This document shows positions 16,691-25,888 of a stretch of 26,009 nucleotides of DNA, piece after piece. This DNA comes from Pavlovales sp. CCMP2436 (taxonomy: Eukaryota > Haptophyta > Pavlovophyceae > Pavlovales). The stretch is from NCBI GenBank assembly GCA_026770615.1, contig MU631763.1, positions 42,054-68,062 on the forward strand. Reading direction: 5' to 3'. The translations under genes were made by a program, and so were the position numbers. Position 1 is the stretch's first letter. The number at the start of each line of letters is the position of its first letter. A model generated the notes under the pieces. The model did no database searches. It was given only the letters and a program-made list of their open reading frames with translations, and was not told the DNA's origin.

Positions 16691-17420
16691 TCTAGAAACG
16701 TGCCCAGGGATCAAAAGCGTCACACGCATCGCGCCACAGCTCGTCCGACGCCGGGGGAGCCCGCCCTAGGCTATCCCTGGTGGCTCCGCGCTGCTGGTAA
16801 AAGAGGTCGCAAATCAAGTGATTTCGAGCTCGCACAGCGTGAAAGTTCTCGACGAATCGAGCGATCCGCGCGTTCCGGTTGCAGGGGTCGATGATACCGG
16901 TCGTGCCGAGCCCAGCGCGCTCCTCTCCGCGCGCCAAAAGCGTCTCTCTGACCTTTCCTGACCGTCTCGGCGCCCCGCGCGTTTCACCAGTGGCCAACTC
17001 CGCAACCTTTTTCGCAAGCTCAATGCACATGACGCCATAGTGCGGGGGTCACGCCGTCGAGCAGGTGGCTGCGCTGCACCTCGCCGCGGTGCTCGTCGAG
17101 GGAGTTGATGTGGGCCTGGTTGATCCAGCACTCGCACTTACTCGGCTGCACGACGAGGCCGAGCAGCCTGTGGAGCGCGTCATGGAAGCGCTGCATCGCC
17201 GGGAGGACGACCCAGGGCGGGCCAACCGCCCGTACATCGTTGTGGCCGGCCCGCGCGCACCCGCCGTGCGGCCACAGCTCGGCGCCGAGCGCTGCAGCTC
17301 GGGGTGGATGGAGATCGCGAAGGGGACTCCACCCTCCACTGACCCCTGGGCGACGCCGGACTCGCCGTCCCTTCCCATTGGCGGAAGGCATAGCACTACG
17401 GGGAGCGGCAATCAGGCATA
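16690..17420 (-). pseudogene. Reverse-transcriptase C-terminal part on the opposite strand
   Basis: Leftward from about 17420, one frame gives GESGVAQGSVEGGVPFAISIHPELQ, the QG...FxxxIHP motif B/C region of RTs. A second frame continues with RAGHNDVRAVGPP (YxDD position, here HNDV) and LVVQPSKCECW. Past about 17040 the product MCIELAKKVAELATGETRGAP... runs to about 16692. These parts lie downstream of what is encoded at 15429-15905, but on the other strand, so either an inversion or a second retroelement copy is present. The HND at the catalytic position and the frame breaks imply an inactive copy. Confidence 0.55.
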
Positions 17421-17652
17421 CGCTCTTACTCCGGCCGGACGTCCAGAAGGACCTGCGAATTCGTAGACCTGTGGAGTACCCTAACGACCCCATGATGGGA
17501 AACGACCTTGATCACAGTCAACGCGTAAAATTCTGGCCAATCGCAGCGCAAGCAAAGTACGGACGACCATTCTTCGGACCATCAGGTAGCATTGATGAAT
17601 GATAACATGCTCCACAGCATCGCGCCATGTGTAGGCATGGATGTGGTGCTGA

Positions 17653-17850
17653 TCAAGAGACTGGAGCAGGGGCAAGCATAAATATATCGTAATCTACCGC
17701 GCTGAGCCACTTAATGGACTTCGTCCATACAGTGCGAACAGCGATTGGTGGACAGCCCGGTCAGGAACTAACGTAAATTCCTTATCTGAGCTTATTACAG
17801 ATGCGCGCAATGAAGGTATGAAGATATACGTACATAATCTCCATCGATGA
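17653..17850 (+). other. Short coding-like fragment without a start
   Basis: A 65-codon frame after TGA 17650-17652 reads KYIVIYRAEPLNGLRPYSANS and then DARNEGMKIYVHNLHR before TGA 17848-17850. It has protein-like composition but no ATG and no recognised family. It may be an exon or a transposon remnant. Confidence 0.25.
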
Positions 17851-17879
17851 AAGCAAGACACATTTTGAAGCAACTAAGG

Positions 17880-18600
17880 ACTTAGGCGGACCAAGTAAGA
17901 CAAGCAGGAAATAAAGACTGGTGAGTCAAAATGGAGTGGGAGGAGAGAGGGGGAGGGGGGGTGGGGATGGAGACGGTGGCAGCGGCAGCCGCAGCAGCTC
18001 GAGGGACGGAGACGACAGCTGTGGGGAAAGACAGCTGCACATGGAACTCGGCGGCCGCGGCGACAATGTGGCAAGGAAATCGGCTTGTCCGGCAACTCAA
18101 CGATGTAATTTTTGTCAATGATGGGCAAGTTGGAGGTACCTGCTGGCACGGCGGATTCACTCGCGAGAGTGACGTCGTTATGAACCAAAGAGGATGGATC
18201 GAGCGGAATAAATTATATATAATGTCGCGGATTCATATAATTCCCGGCAATTTGAAATGCAACAGGTCGGCTCTTGTCTGTGGCAGAGGGCAGCCACGCC
18301 AAACAGCTGCCCGCAGCCTTCAACGCGTGTCGATTGTGCAGGTCATGCCCGTACGCCTTCGGGCTGCAAGTTGGGGGACATTAAAAGAACTATATTGTTT
18401 TAAAGAAGCAGGTGTCGAGCCAAAACACGCGCTGACGATGGTGACACTGCGAGCGGTATTTCCTCGTGTAGTAGGCCATGCTCACCTCTCGAGATCGCCG
18501 CCAGGTGTAACTCGCGTGCCAGTTTGGATAATGCCAGATCCGAAACTGCATTAAACGTTTTTTGTGTGTGGAGCATTTTGTCTGATCGGATGTGTCCTTG
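17880..18600. other. Repeat-derived stretch without a convincing gene
   Basis: A 207-codon frame crosses 17931-18554, but its sequence is purine/GC-biased and parts of it recur elsewhere. The block at 18086-18137 resembles 19206-19256. The block at 18219-18268, around ATGTCGCGGATTCA, resembles 19404-19452. I treat it as repeat debris, not a gene. Confidence 0.4.
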
Positions 18601-18633
18601 CTCCTTCGACTGATCGGATTATTACTGTAAAAT

Positions 18634-19053
18634 GGGTCAAATCCGAAACAGTGGCCAGTCCGGGGGGAAATCGCGAAAAAATCAGGTGAAAATCCTCCGG
18701 AGCAACTCCGGAACCGGAGGTGGTCCGAAAAAGTTAGTTGCAGATTCGTCAATGTGGCGCCCCATTTCCGAATCTGCAACTAACTTTTCCGGATATCACT
18801 TCGAGAACCACGACTTTCTTTTTGCTTCCGAACGCTGAGAATCGGAAATATTAGTTACCTTTTGTATGTTGCCGACCCTAGAGGCACACGAGAGGCACAC
18901 GAGGTGGGCTCCGACCGTCGAGAAGGGCTCTTTTCGACATCAGCTATCGACACTTAGCGCGCAGGGGCGAACGATGTCTACTTCTTCGACCCGGCCACCA
19001 CTTTTCCCCCTCCTCAGTGCGGAATCGCGCCATTAATTCGGATTTCGACCCAT
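18634..19053. repeat. Dispersed direct repeat of about 400 bp, copy A
   Basis: From GGGTCAAATCCGAAACAGTGG to the CGGAATCGCGCCATTAATTC block this matches 21970-22362 in the same orientation, with many substitutions and short indels. Shared landmarks include CCGGGGGGAAATCG, TGTTGCCGACCCTA, CATCAGCTATCGACACTTAG and TTCTTCGACCCGGCCACCAC. No coding potential is evident; it is probably a non-autonomous transposon or the end of a larger element. Confidence 0.75.
18729..18788. repeat. 20-bp perfect inverted repeat within repeat copy A
   Basis: AAAAGTTAGTTGCAGATTCG at 18729-18748 is exactly reverse-complemented at 18769-18788. The related copy at 21970-22362 keeps only the left arm (near 22068-22084), so the hairpin is specific to copy A. 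Confidence 0.7.
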
Positions 19054-19097
19054 CTGATTGGCTTGCTGCACCCGGCTGGAGCGTGCGGGTGCAGCGA

Positions 19098-19452
19098 ACC
19101 GTTCGCCGCTTCGCTCCCGTCCGCCATGCTGCCAGGCGAGCTGCAAAACCGCATGTTCATACTGGCGGGCCTGACGCGGTGACGGCATCTCTGAAGAGGA
19201 CTTGGGCTCGTTCGGCAACTCAACGGATATAATTTTGTCAGTGATGGGCGGGAGGTTTTGCAGCTATATCTCACGATCCGCTGGGCCGAGGATCTGATTG
19301 GATTGGGGCGACCGGCAAGAGCTCATCGCGGATGCCCCGCTCCGTTCGCCGCTTCGCTCCCGTCCACCATGCTGCCAGGCGAGCAGCAAAACCATTTTCA
19401 TACAATGTCGCGGATTCACATAATTCCCGGCAATTGGAAGTGCAACAGGTCC
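19098..19452. repeat. Cluster of short duplicated blocks
   Basis: CGTTCGCCGCTTCGCTCCCG with its downstream CATGCTGCCAGGCGAG occurs at about 19098-19150 and again at about 19343-19393. Blocks shared with 18086-18137 and 18219-18268 are interspersed (19206-19256 and 19404-19452). They look like parts of one repeat family rearranged locally. Confidence 0.6.
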
Positions 19453-19489
19453 GGGTGTCACATATGTCACATAGGCAATTTTTCGAAAG

Positions 19490-19715
19490 TTTCTGGAAAC
19501 TTCCAGGCGGGTGTTCTGGGAAGTGGATATTAAAAAAAAATTGACGATAATTAATTAGTATGGAGGAAACTTCTGGGAAACTTTCAGACACCTGGACGCC
19601 TGGAAGCTTCCAGACACCTTTGATGAAAATTAATTTTTTTTTGATGAGAATCAAAAAAAAGCGGGGAAACTTCCGGGAAACTTCCACACACCTGGAAGGC
19701 ACCCTGCGCCTGTTT
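19490..19715. repeat. Repeated GGAAACTTCC/CACCTGGA motif region
   Basis: GGAAACTTC(C/T) words and their complements recur at about 19497, 19565, 19573, 19664, 19674 and 19683. CACCTGGA or CCTGGAAG words lie between them. The area also holds AT-rich and T8/A8 tracts. Open frames across it are low-complexity and not convincing. Confidence 0.5.
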
Positions 19716-19744
19716 GATGATTATATTTTATTAAGTAAAATATT

Positions 19745-20122
19745 GTTGGGGTTGGGGGGGTTGAAAAGCAATCCCCACCAGTTGTTCGCGCACAGAGAGG
19801 CCTACCGTGGACCCCTCATTTTGGTGGGGGATGAAGGATTTCTCTCTAAAATGAGAGAAATTACAACTGTGACCCAATATCCAACTGTGTCCCGCTGGAT
19901 ATGGGGTCACAGTTGTAATTTACAACTTTTTTTTCTTTTTTTTTTCAATCTGTAAATTACAACTGTGACCCCATATCCAGCGGGACGGGATCGCTCGCGA
20001 AATACTTTTGAGTGAAAATCCTTCATCCCCCACCAAAATGAGAGGTCCGCAGTAGGCCTCTCAGTACGCGAACGTATGGTGGGCGTTTATTCCAACCCCC
20101 ACCAACCCCCACCAACCCCCAC
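19745..20122. mobile_element. Large foldback element with nested hairpins
   Basis: The outer arms are inverted copies. GTTCGCGCACAGAGAGGCCT at 19784 matches the reverse complement ending at 20073. The 28-base CCTCATTTTGGTGGGGGATGAAGG block (from about 19817) matches its complement near 20010-20040. Outside these, GGGGTTGG-rich sequence on the left mirrors CCAACCCCCACC repeats on the right. Inside, ATTACAACTGTGACCC appears in plus and minus orientation (about 19859-19918) and again at 19956-19975, with a C/T-rich spacer. No ORF is convincing. Confidence 0.75.
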
Positions 20123-20125
20123 CAT
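20095..20125. repeat. CCAACCCCCA tandem repeat
   Basis: Three CCAACCCCCA units follow the right arm of the foldback element. The reverse complement is a GGTGGGGGTT repeat that resembles a telomere-like or G-quadruplex-prone tract. It may be part of the element's outer end. Confidence 0.6.
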
Positions 20126-20900
20126 CCTGGCGGGTCAAGTCAAAAGCCGCGCGGGCAATCAAAAGTCTCGCCCGCAAGTCGCGGTCCTCTTTCAGAGCGA
20201 GACCCCGGGTGCACTCGTGGCTGCTGCGCACGACACAGACTGCGAGTGACAACATGCGGCGCGCACCGCGATGCGCGCAATCTGCACGTCGAGCGCAGAT
20301 TGCGGAACGCGCACAACAATCTCACAACAAGGCCCGGGCCCTCGATGCGACCTCGCACGTTTCCGCAAGAATGAGAGATTGCGCGCCATGCTCGCCGGCT
20401 GCGACGAGTCGACGCAGAAGTACGACGACGCGAGGGAGCCATCTGAGATGCGGCACCGATATACGAGTAAGCCATCTGAGCCGCCGTATGGTGCATCTCA
20501 GTTGATTCTGACTATTTTAAAATAGCGCCCGGAGTCATAGATGGCGCGCCCCTCGCCCCGACCCCCGCCGACTTGAACTCACGACCTGGATTTGCACGCA
20601 TAAATCCAAGTATGGAAACCCACGCCAGTGTGGATTATCCGCCTCGGATCGGATTTTGCGCGGGTTTTTTGCCGCCAAGGCCCGGCGCCCCTGTCCCCGC
20701 CTGCCCCCGCCCCGACCCCCATTTTCCAGTTTAAAACACCCACAAAAAGGGCCCATGGGCCCGCCCGTCACGGCGCCCGACGCGCCCCCCCTTAAACGGC
20801 CACATACGGACACAGTCCAGGATCGGGTTTAAGTACGAGGTCCGGTAAAAAGTGTCGGACCCCTCCGCACTGGCCAAGTCAGTGAGTGAACAACACCTGT
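20126..20900. other. GC-rich stretch without a convincing gene
   Basis: Frames on both strands are open because of high GC, but none shows a domain or a sensible start. At about 20573-20615 a minus-strand word GAGTTCAAGTC resembles a tRNA B box, without a supporting tRNA fold. C-rich CCCCGCC/CCGACCCCC repeats occur near 20560 and 20695-20720. Confidence 0.4.
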
Positions 20901-20918
20901 TGAACCATGCTGGGCCGC

Positions 20919-20920
<2 letters not shown>

Positions 20921-20974
<54 letters not shown>
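20921..20974. repeat. (TA)n microsatellite
   Basis: A TATATA tract of about 54 bases contains a single C interruption (TATATACATATATA). It is simple sequence; the Ile/Tyr frame across it is an artefact. Confidence 0.9.
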
Positions 20975-20975
<1 letters not shown>

Positions 20976-21119
20976 GTCTTTTCCCTGCCCAGGAGGCGCA
21001 GAAGTCGGTGCGTTTATAGGGAGCTGCAGTGCTTGCGGGATCGAGTTCGTTGGGATCCGCGTTTTTGTTTCTTACAACCTAGCAAAGTTGGATAGTACAA
21101 AAAAAGGTACAAAAAATCG

Positions 21120-21500
21120 AACCGACTCGACGGTCAACATCAGTTGACGCCTGCTCAGCCGCCTGCTACTCAGCGGCAGCTTCTACCGCCTGCTCTTTAG
21201 TGCTGGCAAGGTAGTCGGTGAGCTTGGCGTCGGTGTCAGACTATTCTGTGGGCAAGGCTCAGCGGTCGAGCGTGCAAGCGCCATGATGCGTATTTATAGC
21301 GAGCGCGCTAGCGAGCGCGCCGCCGCGCAGTCTAATCCACTGCACGTGCGCGTGCGAGCGCCCAATTGGATGTACTGCGATACGACATATCTGCCAGCTG
21401 GAGAAGTACGTGTGTCCAACCCTGTCGAGTTGCCCGCCGAGGCGAAGAATTTTTTAGAGTATTTTCCCCAGATTTCGTCAACCCGTGTACTATGAAGGTT
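21120..21500. other. Short coding-like remnants
   Basis: On minus, a fragment SDTDAKLTDYLASTKEQAVEA, an in-frame TAG, then QAAEQASTDVD (about 21135-21240) looks like decayed helical protein. On plus, 21283-21495 ends with MYCDTTYLPAGEVRVSNP and LEYFPQISSTRVL, again protein-like but short and of unknown family. Neither has a recognisable start or domain. Confidence 0.25.
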
Positions 21501-21509
21501 AGGACCCCC

Positions 21510-21655
21510 CCTTCTGCCGCATTTCCGGCAGCGGCGCAAATTTGAGGTTGGGTCACCCCCCAACCCCAATTTTCTCTTGCCTGCGGCGAAATTTTAGGTT
21601 GGGTCACCCCCCTACCCTAAAGATCGGTGAAAATTCTAGGTTGCCCCCCCCCCAA
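21510..21655. repeat. AGGTTGGGTCACCCCCC short repeats
   Basis: AGGTTGGGTCACCCCCC occurs at about 21543-21559 and 21596-21612, with a truncated AGGTTGCCCCCCCCC near 21639. TGC(G)GCAAATTT-like words precede the copies. Function unknown. Confidence 0.6.
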
Positions 21656-21969
21656 CGAACGAACTTATGGAGAGGTTTACAAAATGACGCGCGTATAACT
21701 AGTTAAATAATTTAATTAACAAACGCGGTTAAAAATTTAACTCAAATCAAGTCGTTTTTTGTTTAATGATGATGTTCAACTAAGTAGTTAATTAGTTAAG
21801 GCGAACAAACCCCTACACTGAATTTATCATCATGGCTCCAACTGTTGCCATAATACCCATTTCTGCGCAAACATGGTCCACGCGTGAGTCATGGCTGAGC
21901 GTTTTGCGACCAAATTTAGAGCGCTGGATAGCCCACGCCAAGGCGCGTCCGCCAAGCCAGCAAACGTTC

Positions 21970-22362
21970 GGGTCAAAATCCGAAATAGTGGCCAGTCCGG
22001 GGGGAAATCGATAAAAAGTCCGGTGAAATCTTCCGGAGCAACTCAGGAACCGGAGGTGGTACCGCGGAGTTAGTTGCAGATTCGTGAGTGGGGCGCTCCG
22101 CTGTACTACTTAGGGAACCATGACTTTCTTTTCGCTTCCGAACGCTAAGAATCGGAAATGTCAGTTACATTGAGTATGTTGCCGACCCTAAAGGCACTTG
22201 AGAGGCACACGAGGTGAGCTCCGACCGTCGAGGAGGGCTTTATTTGACATCAGCTATCGACACTTAGCGCGCAGGGGTGATCAATGTTTACTTCTTCGAC
22301 CCGGCCACCACTTTTCCCCTCCCCAGTGCGGAATCGCACCACTAATTCGAAATTTCAACCCG
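21970..22362. repeat. Dispersed direct repeat of about 400 bp, copy B
   Basis: This is the same-orientation partner of 18634-19053, diverged by substitutions and lacking the right arm of the 20-bp hairpin. The ORFs crossing it start in unrelated upstream sequence and are not considered genes. Confidence 0.75.
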
Positions 22363-22688
22363 TTCGTCCCTATCAGCGACATCTTGGTCAGCCGCATGAC
22401 GGGCGATTAGGTATTCGCATAAGATGTGAATGCAAGGGAATGCTGCAACAAGGTGATCGACACGTGTCCAATACTTCCAAGGGGCGCCCAATCAGCAAAG
22501 CACGCGCCAAATAGAGTCTGATCGTCTAGGGCGGTCTACATACATAACTACAGCTTATAATTCCTATATTACTGGCTTAGGAGAGATTTGCAAGCTGGCG
22601 TCGGACTGACCTGGAAGTATCATATTCCTGTAAAATCTGGCTGGCGCCCGCCGCCCGGGTTGCGCGGCAGCCCGGCGGCGGGCGTGGG

Positions 22689-23816
22689 TCATTCGTCCGC
22701 CGCCTCCTCCGGCTCGGGCTGTGTGTAGCACAGCTCGCGCAGCACGCCGGTGGACGCATCGAGGGCAAACGAGTGCACTGAGCCTCGAGCTGTGCCCACG
22801 ACGAGCCCCGCCGCCGCGGCGCCCGCGTCCGCGCCGGGTGGCGAGAGCGCGTCGACCGCGGCGAGTGAGGTCAGCTGGCCGCCGACGGTCGGCTGCGCGG
22901 CGTAGAGCACCACGCCCGAGTCGCCGGCCTCGCCCCCCCCTGCCGCGGCGAGGAAGTCGACGACGCAGACGCTGCCGTCCTTGGAAGCGGACGCCCCAGC
23001 CAACCCGCCCGTCTCCGCGTGCGGCAGGAAGGCGCACGCGGTCACGGCGTGCTGGTGCGGACGCACCTGCACAACGAGCCCCGCACGCCTGCGGTCGAAG
23101 AGCTTGAGCTCGCAGCCCGAGCCGGAAAAGCCGTTGCACCCCGCGAGCACATAATACCCGTCCGCCGTCATGCTGCCGCACAACGCGAAGTACTGCAGCC
23201 CCTCGAAGGTGGTGGCGACCGCCATCGTGCGCAGATCCCACACACGCACGCGCAGGTCCTCCGAGCCCTGCACCACCAGCTGCGGCTCGGCCTCGCACGA
23301 CGCGAGGAATGTGGCGAGGTTGCGCGAGATGCGCGCTGCGCCCACCTGCTGGCCCGTGCGGACGTCCCAGCTGCGGACGGACGTGTCGCGGCTGGCCGAG
23401 ATCACCACACTGTCCGAGGGCGCGCACACGGCCGAGACGGTGAGCGTGTGCCCAGCGAGTGTTGCCACGGCCTCGGCCTGGCCTCGCCGCCACAGCTTGA
23501 GCGTGCAGTCGCGAGAGGCAGAGACCACCGCCTCGTCGCCGCCGCGCAACGCCGCCACCCGGTTGACCCCCCTGGCGTGACCCTCCCACCGCTCGAGCAC
23601 TTTGTGGGTCGAGGCGCAGTAGAGCACGACCGCCCGGTCCTGCGCGCACGACAGCCACTGCGAGGGCGCGGGACCGGGTGCGAGGCAGTTGACGATGTCG
23701 GTGTGCACCGCGTCGAGCATCGGCACAGCGGCCTCGCCGACCCCCCCCGCCCCGTAGGCGCACTGCCGGTCGTGGGCGATCGTTGGGCCGGCGGCGCGCG
23801 AGAGCGTGCACCCCAT
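22689..23816 (-). CDS. WD40 repeat protein, WDR31-like
   Basis: A single 375-aa exon runs leftward from ATG 23816 to the stop at 22689. It begins MGCTLSRAAG, a classic N-myristoylation plus palmitoylation signal (Gly2, Cys3), so the protein is probably membrane-anchored; this also supports the start. Then come WD40 repeats: about residues 38-72 (AVHTDIVNCL), 78-112 (EGHARGVNRVA...DCTLKLW), 120-150 (AGHTLTVSAV...SWDVRTG), 160-195 (EDLRVRVWDLR), 205-245, 255-290 and 300-365. The stretch AGCNGFSGSGCELKLFDRR closely matches the NGFxGxGCExxLWD segment that I associate with WDR31, a ciliary protein. It is a scaffold, not an enzyme. The longer overlapping frame reaching 23916 is a GC shadow. A TATA-like TGTATATAGT lies near 23935-23944, about 120 bases upstream. 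It is the only clearly intact cellular gene. Confidence 0.75.
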   Translation of the reverse strand: MGCTLSRAAGPTIAHDRQCAYGAGGVGEAAVPMLDAVHTDIVNCLAPGPAPSQWLSCAQDRAVVLYCASTHKVLERWEGHARGVNRVAALRGGDEAVVSASRDCTLKLWRRGQAEAVATLAGHTLTVSAVCAPSDSVVISASRDTSVRSWDVRTGQQVGAARISRNLATFLASCEAEPQLVVQGSEDLRVRVWDLRTMAVATTFEGLQYFALCGSMTADGYYVLAGCNGFSGSGCELKLFDRRRAGLVVQVRPHQHAVTACAFLPHAETGGLAGASASKDGSVCVVDFLAAAGGGEAGDSGVVLYAAQPTVGGQLTSLAAVDALSPPGADAGAAAAGLVVGTARGSVHSFALDASTGVLRELCYTQPEPEEAADE

Positions 23817-23916
23817 CGGCAGCAGCGAGCTGTGCGAAGAGGCGGTCGGAGGCTGATCTAGTCAACAGCCTTGAGCGCTCTATCGTGCTCAGAGCGTGGC
23901 GGACTTCAGCCCTCAA

Positions 23917-24400
23917 TGGCGGCGGGTAAGGTGTACTATATACAGTAGCCCAATTACTCTCTTTTTTCCACAGCCTCCAGCTTGGCGCTCGCTTGCTCGC
24001 CGCTCGCGTGTTGAAGGGTAATCAATAACTACAGACCCCAAGATGCAATCAACACAGGCCTATTTTGAGCCGCCACCAACAATGCGAGAAAGCTCCTCTA
24101 CCCACGATCCCTGCAGCAAGGGGTACACATGTTAAGACATCCGACAACAAATAAAGTCACACCACACTCCACGCCCGGGGTAGCACTTAATAACCAATGT
24201 CCAGTATTACCAACAAATTTAATTTTTTGAATTGTAGCCACCTGTGTGATAATGACCCCCACCCCTACTCCATGTATCGCACGGAGCGACTAAACAATAC
24301 ACAGGTTGATAGCGCCACGGCTCGTCAGCCACGAAAGAAAGAAATGATAACGACGACGGTGATACCCGGCCCGGGGTAAGGCACACCTCGAAAGCAAGCG
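23917..24400. other. Intergenic stretch upstream of the WDR31-like gene
   Basis: No convincing gene was found. The segment near the WD40 start should contain its promoter. The reverse-complementary words CCCGGGGTA near 24174 and TACCCGGCCCGGGGTA near 24363 are a local palindrome. CGCACGGAGCGACTAAACAATAC at about 24279 is the reverse complement of the stretch near 24413-24438. Confidence 0.4.
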
Positions 24401-24438
24401 GTCCGCTTATTCCATGTATTGTTTAGTCGCTCCGTGCG
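24279..24438. repeat. Inverted repeat with arms of about 30 bases
   Basis: CCATGTATCGCACGGAGCGA with the following CTAAACAATACA (about 24270-24302) is matched in reverse complement by TGTATTGTTTAGTCGCTCCG around 24415-24437. The spacer is about 110 bases and includes CCCGGCCCGGGG. One arm overlaps the end of the Lys/Arg-rich minus-strand frame. It may be a small foldback element or a transcription-terminator-like structure. Confidence 0.6.
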
Positions 24439-24690
24439 ACCCGTATTTGCGCAGGTTATTCGCGCGTCGCTTCGCTTCAGCCGCAGCTAGGCGCTCTAGC
24501 TTGCCCTCCGGATCGTCACGCTTCGCCTTGCGCTTGAGCTTGGCGGCGGGCTTATTGCGGACGAGGGTCGCGGTGGCCTTGCGCTCGGACTCATTGCGCT
24601 TGAGCGGGTATGGTGGTGAGTTATTCCCGTTACACCAAATACATAGGAGGTAACGGACAAATGGCTGTTTCTTAAAAAAAATGCACAGTA
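24407..24690 (-). other. Lys/Arg-rich coding-like frame, possible exon
   Basis: Leftward, a frame without ATG reads FFKKQPFVRYLLCIWCNGNN, then PYPLKRNESERKATATLVRNK and DPEGKLERLAAAEAKRR, ending NNLRKYGSHGATKQYME before TAA 24407-24409. It has one Cys-x2-Cys pair and a basic helical tail. The DPEGK...RANNLRKYG layout is loosely like the region before some HNH endonuclease VII domains, but no catalytic part is present. It could be a 3' exon or transposon debris. Confidence 0.3.
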
Positions 24691-24732
24691 CTCAATAACT
24701 AACAAATGATTGAATATTTCGGCTTCTGTTGT

Positions 24733-25133
24733 AGCTTGAGCTCCCAGAGGTTCGGGCTCGTTGACCACAATCGCGCGCTGAACTTTTCACCTTTACTTTT
24801 TCACCTTGAGCTCGCAGAGGTCCCCACGATCGCGCGCTGACCTTTTTTGACCTTAATTTTTAGACCTCAATTTTTTGACCTTAACTTTCAGAACTTGAGC
24901 TCGCAGAGGTCTCCACGATCGCGTGCTGAACTTTTTTGACCTCAATTTTTGACCTCAATTTGTTGACCTCAATTTTTTGGCCTTAACTTTCAAAACTTGA
25001 GCTCGCAGAGGTCCCCATGATCGCGCGCTGAACTTTTTTGACCTTAATTTTTTGACCTTACCGTTTAAAAAACTTCAGTTCGCAGAAGTCCCCACGATCG
25101 CGCTGTACTTTTTTGACTTTATTTTTTAACCTT
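24733..25133. repeat. Five imperfect tandem copies of a 60-100 bp unit
   Basis: Each unit contains CTTGAGCTCGCAGAGGTCCC followed by ACGATCGCGCGCTGAACTTT and a variable TTTTTTGACCTTAATTTTT tail. Units start near 24733, 24804, 24894, 24996 and 25072. The spacing varies because the T/A-rich GACCTCAATTTTT tail is itself repeated one to three times. No gene crosses it. Confidence 0.8.
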
Positions 25134-25146
25134 ATGGGGGGCCTTC

Positions 25147-25183
25147 GGTTCCTTTTGGACAAAAATTCCTTTTGGACAAAAAG
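25147..25183. repeat. 17-bp tandem duplication
   Basis: TTCCTTTTGGACAAAAA occurs twice in a row immediately before the last ORF of the window, between the tandem array and the ATG at 25205. Confidence 0.7.
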
Positions 25184-25204
25184 CGCGCGCTCGTTGAGCG
25201 CCAA

Positions 25205-25888
25205 ATGTTACTGGCGGCGCTGATCGCGGCCTGCGCCATGAGCGGGAAGCAGACGATGGGCGGCGTGAGCGGGCGCCTGGGAGGCCTTGTCGGCGCGAGC
25301 GCTCGCCAGAAGAAGGCGGCCTCGATGGTGGTGCACGTGCGCGTCGCGCCACCCGCGCTCGGGAAGGCGGCCGCGGTGCATGACAGCGCGTTAGACGTCA
25401 TGACCAAGGCCTTTGAGGACGCGGGGCGGGTGGGGGAGCTCGAGCAGGATAACGTCGGGCTCCAGGCGCAGATCATCACGCTGCAGAAGCAGCTGACGGC
25501 GCGCAACGGCGCGTCAACTTCTACCGCGCCGAGCAACACACGCTCTACCACGGCTCTGATGGAGCCGCCAGCCGCAAACCCGGGGGCGCGCGTCATCGGC
25601 AAGAACGCGTCGGACCGCACCGTTCTCACCTCCGCGTCGTGCAACCAGACGGTCACCATCAAGCCCAAGGGCAACTACAACCAGCACAGCTACCTTCGCG
25701 GACGTCTGCTCGCTCGGCGGGCGCATCAATCGAGGCGAGATGAAGCTGCACGATCTCAACAAGCACCCGGAGCTGAACCCGCCATGATCCCCTACTCGAC
25801 GATGGCGCTGTGGGCCACCCAGGACAGCCGGGGAGTCCCGAAATGGCTCAGTTGTCGTGACGAGAACCACAAGAACTCTCTCCCGTAG
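25205..25888 (+). CDS. Unrecognised coiled-coil-like protein of about 227 aa
   Basis: The first ATG of the frame is 25205 (MLLAALIAACAMSGKQ); a TTG at 25172 extends it without support. The N-terminus is hydrophobic for about 12 residues and then Gly/Arg-rich. A heptad-like stretch, VGELEQDNVGLQAQIITLQK (about residues 80-100), suggests a short leucine-zipper coiled coil. From about 25695 a second frame reads ADVCSLGGRINRGEMKLHDL, which looks more protein-like than the current one, so an indel near 25690-25700 is possible and the C-terminal part of the given frame to TAG 25888 may be wrong. No known family was recognised. GC content matches the WDR31-like gene. Confidence 0.4.
   Translation: MLLAALIAACAMSGKQTMGGVSGRLGGLVGASARQKKAASMVVHVRVAPPALGKAAAVHDSALDVMTKAFEDAGRVGELEQDNVGLQAQIITLQKQLTARNGASTSTAPSNTRSTTALMEPPAANPGARVIGKNASDRTVLTSASCNQTVTIKPKGNYNQHSYLRGRLLARRAHQSRRDEAARSQQAPGAEPAMIPYSTMALWATQDSRGVPKWLSCRDENHKNSLP

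Noticed and set aside
18219..19452. IIPGNWKCN peptide resembling the N-terminus of triosephosphate isomerase
   Set aside because: The match is only a few residues, lies in a dispersed repeat and is not followed by any isomerase sequence.
20061..20525. Pair of overlapping ORFs in the GC-rich stretch
   Set aside because: Both strands are open with Arg/Ala-rich products and no domain; this is compositional.
20570..20640. tRNA-like B-box sequence on the minus strand
   Set aside because: GAGTTCAAGTC is suggestive, but the acceptor and D arms and an A box do not form; at most it is a decayed tRNA-derived repeat.
20907..21095. 62-codon Ile/Tyr-rich ORF
   Set aside because: Produced by the TA microsatellite.
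22564..23916. 450-codon minus-strand frame longer than the WD40 gene
   Set aside because: It is Arg/Gly/Ala-rich without domains. The WD40 repeats lie in the other frame, so this is a GC-driven shadow.
24733..25133. CRISPR-like array
   Set aside because: Units are imperfect tandem repeats with homologous T/A-rich tails, not unique spacers, in a eukaryotic setting.
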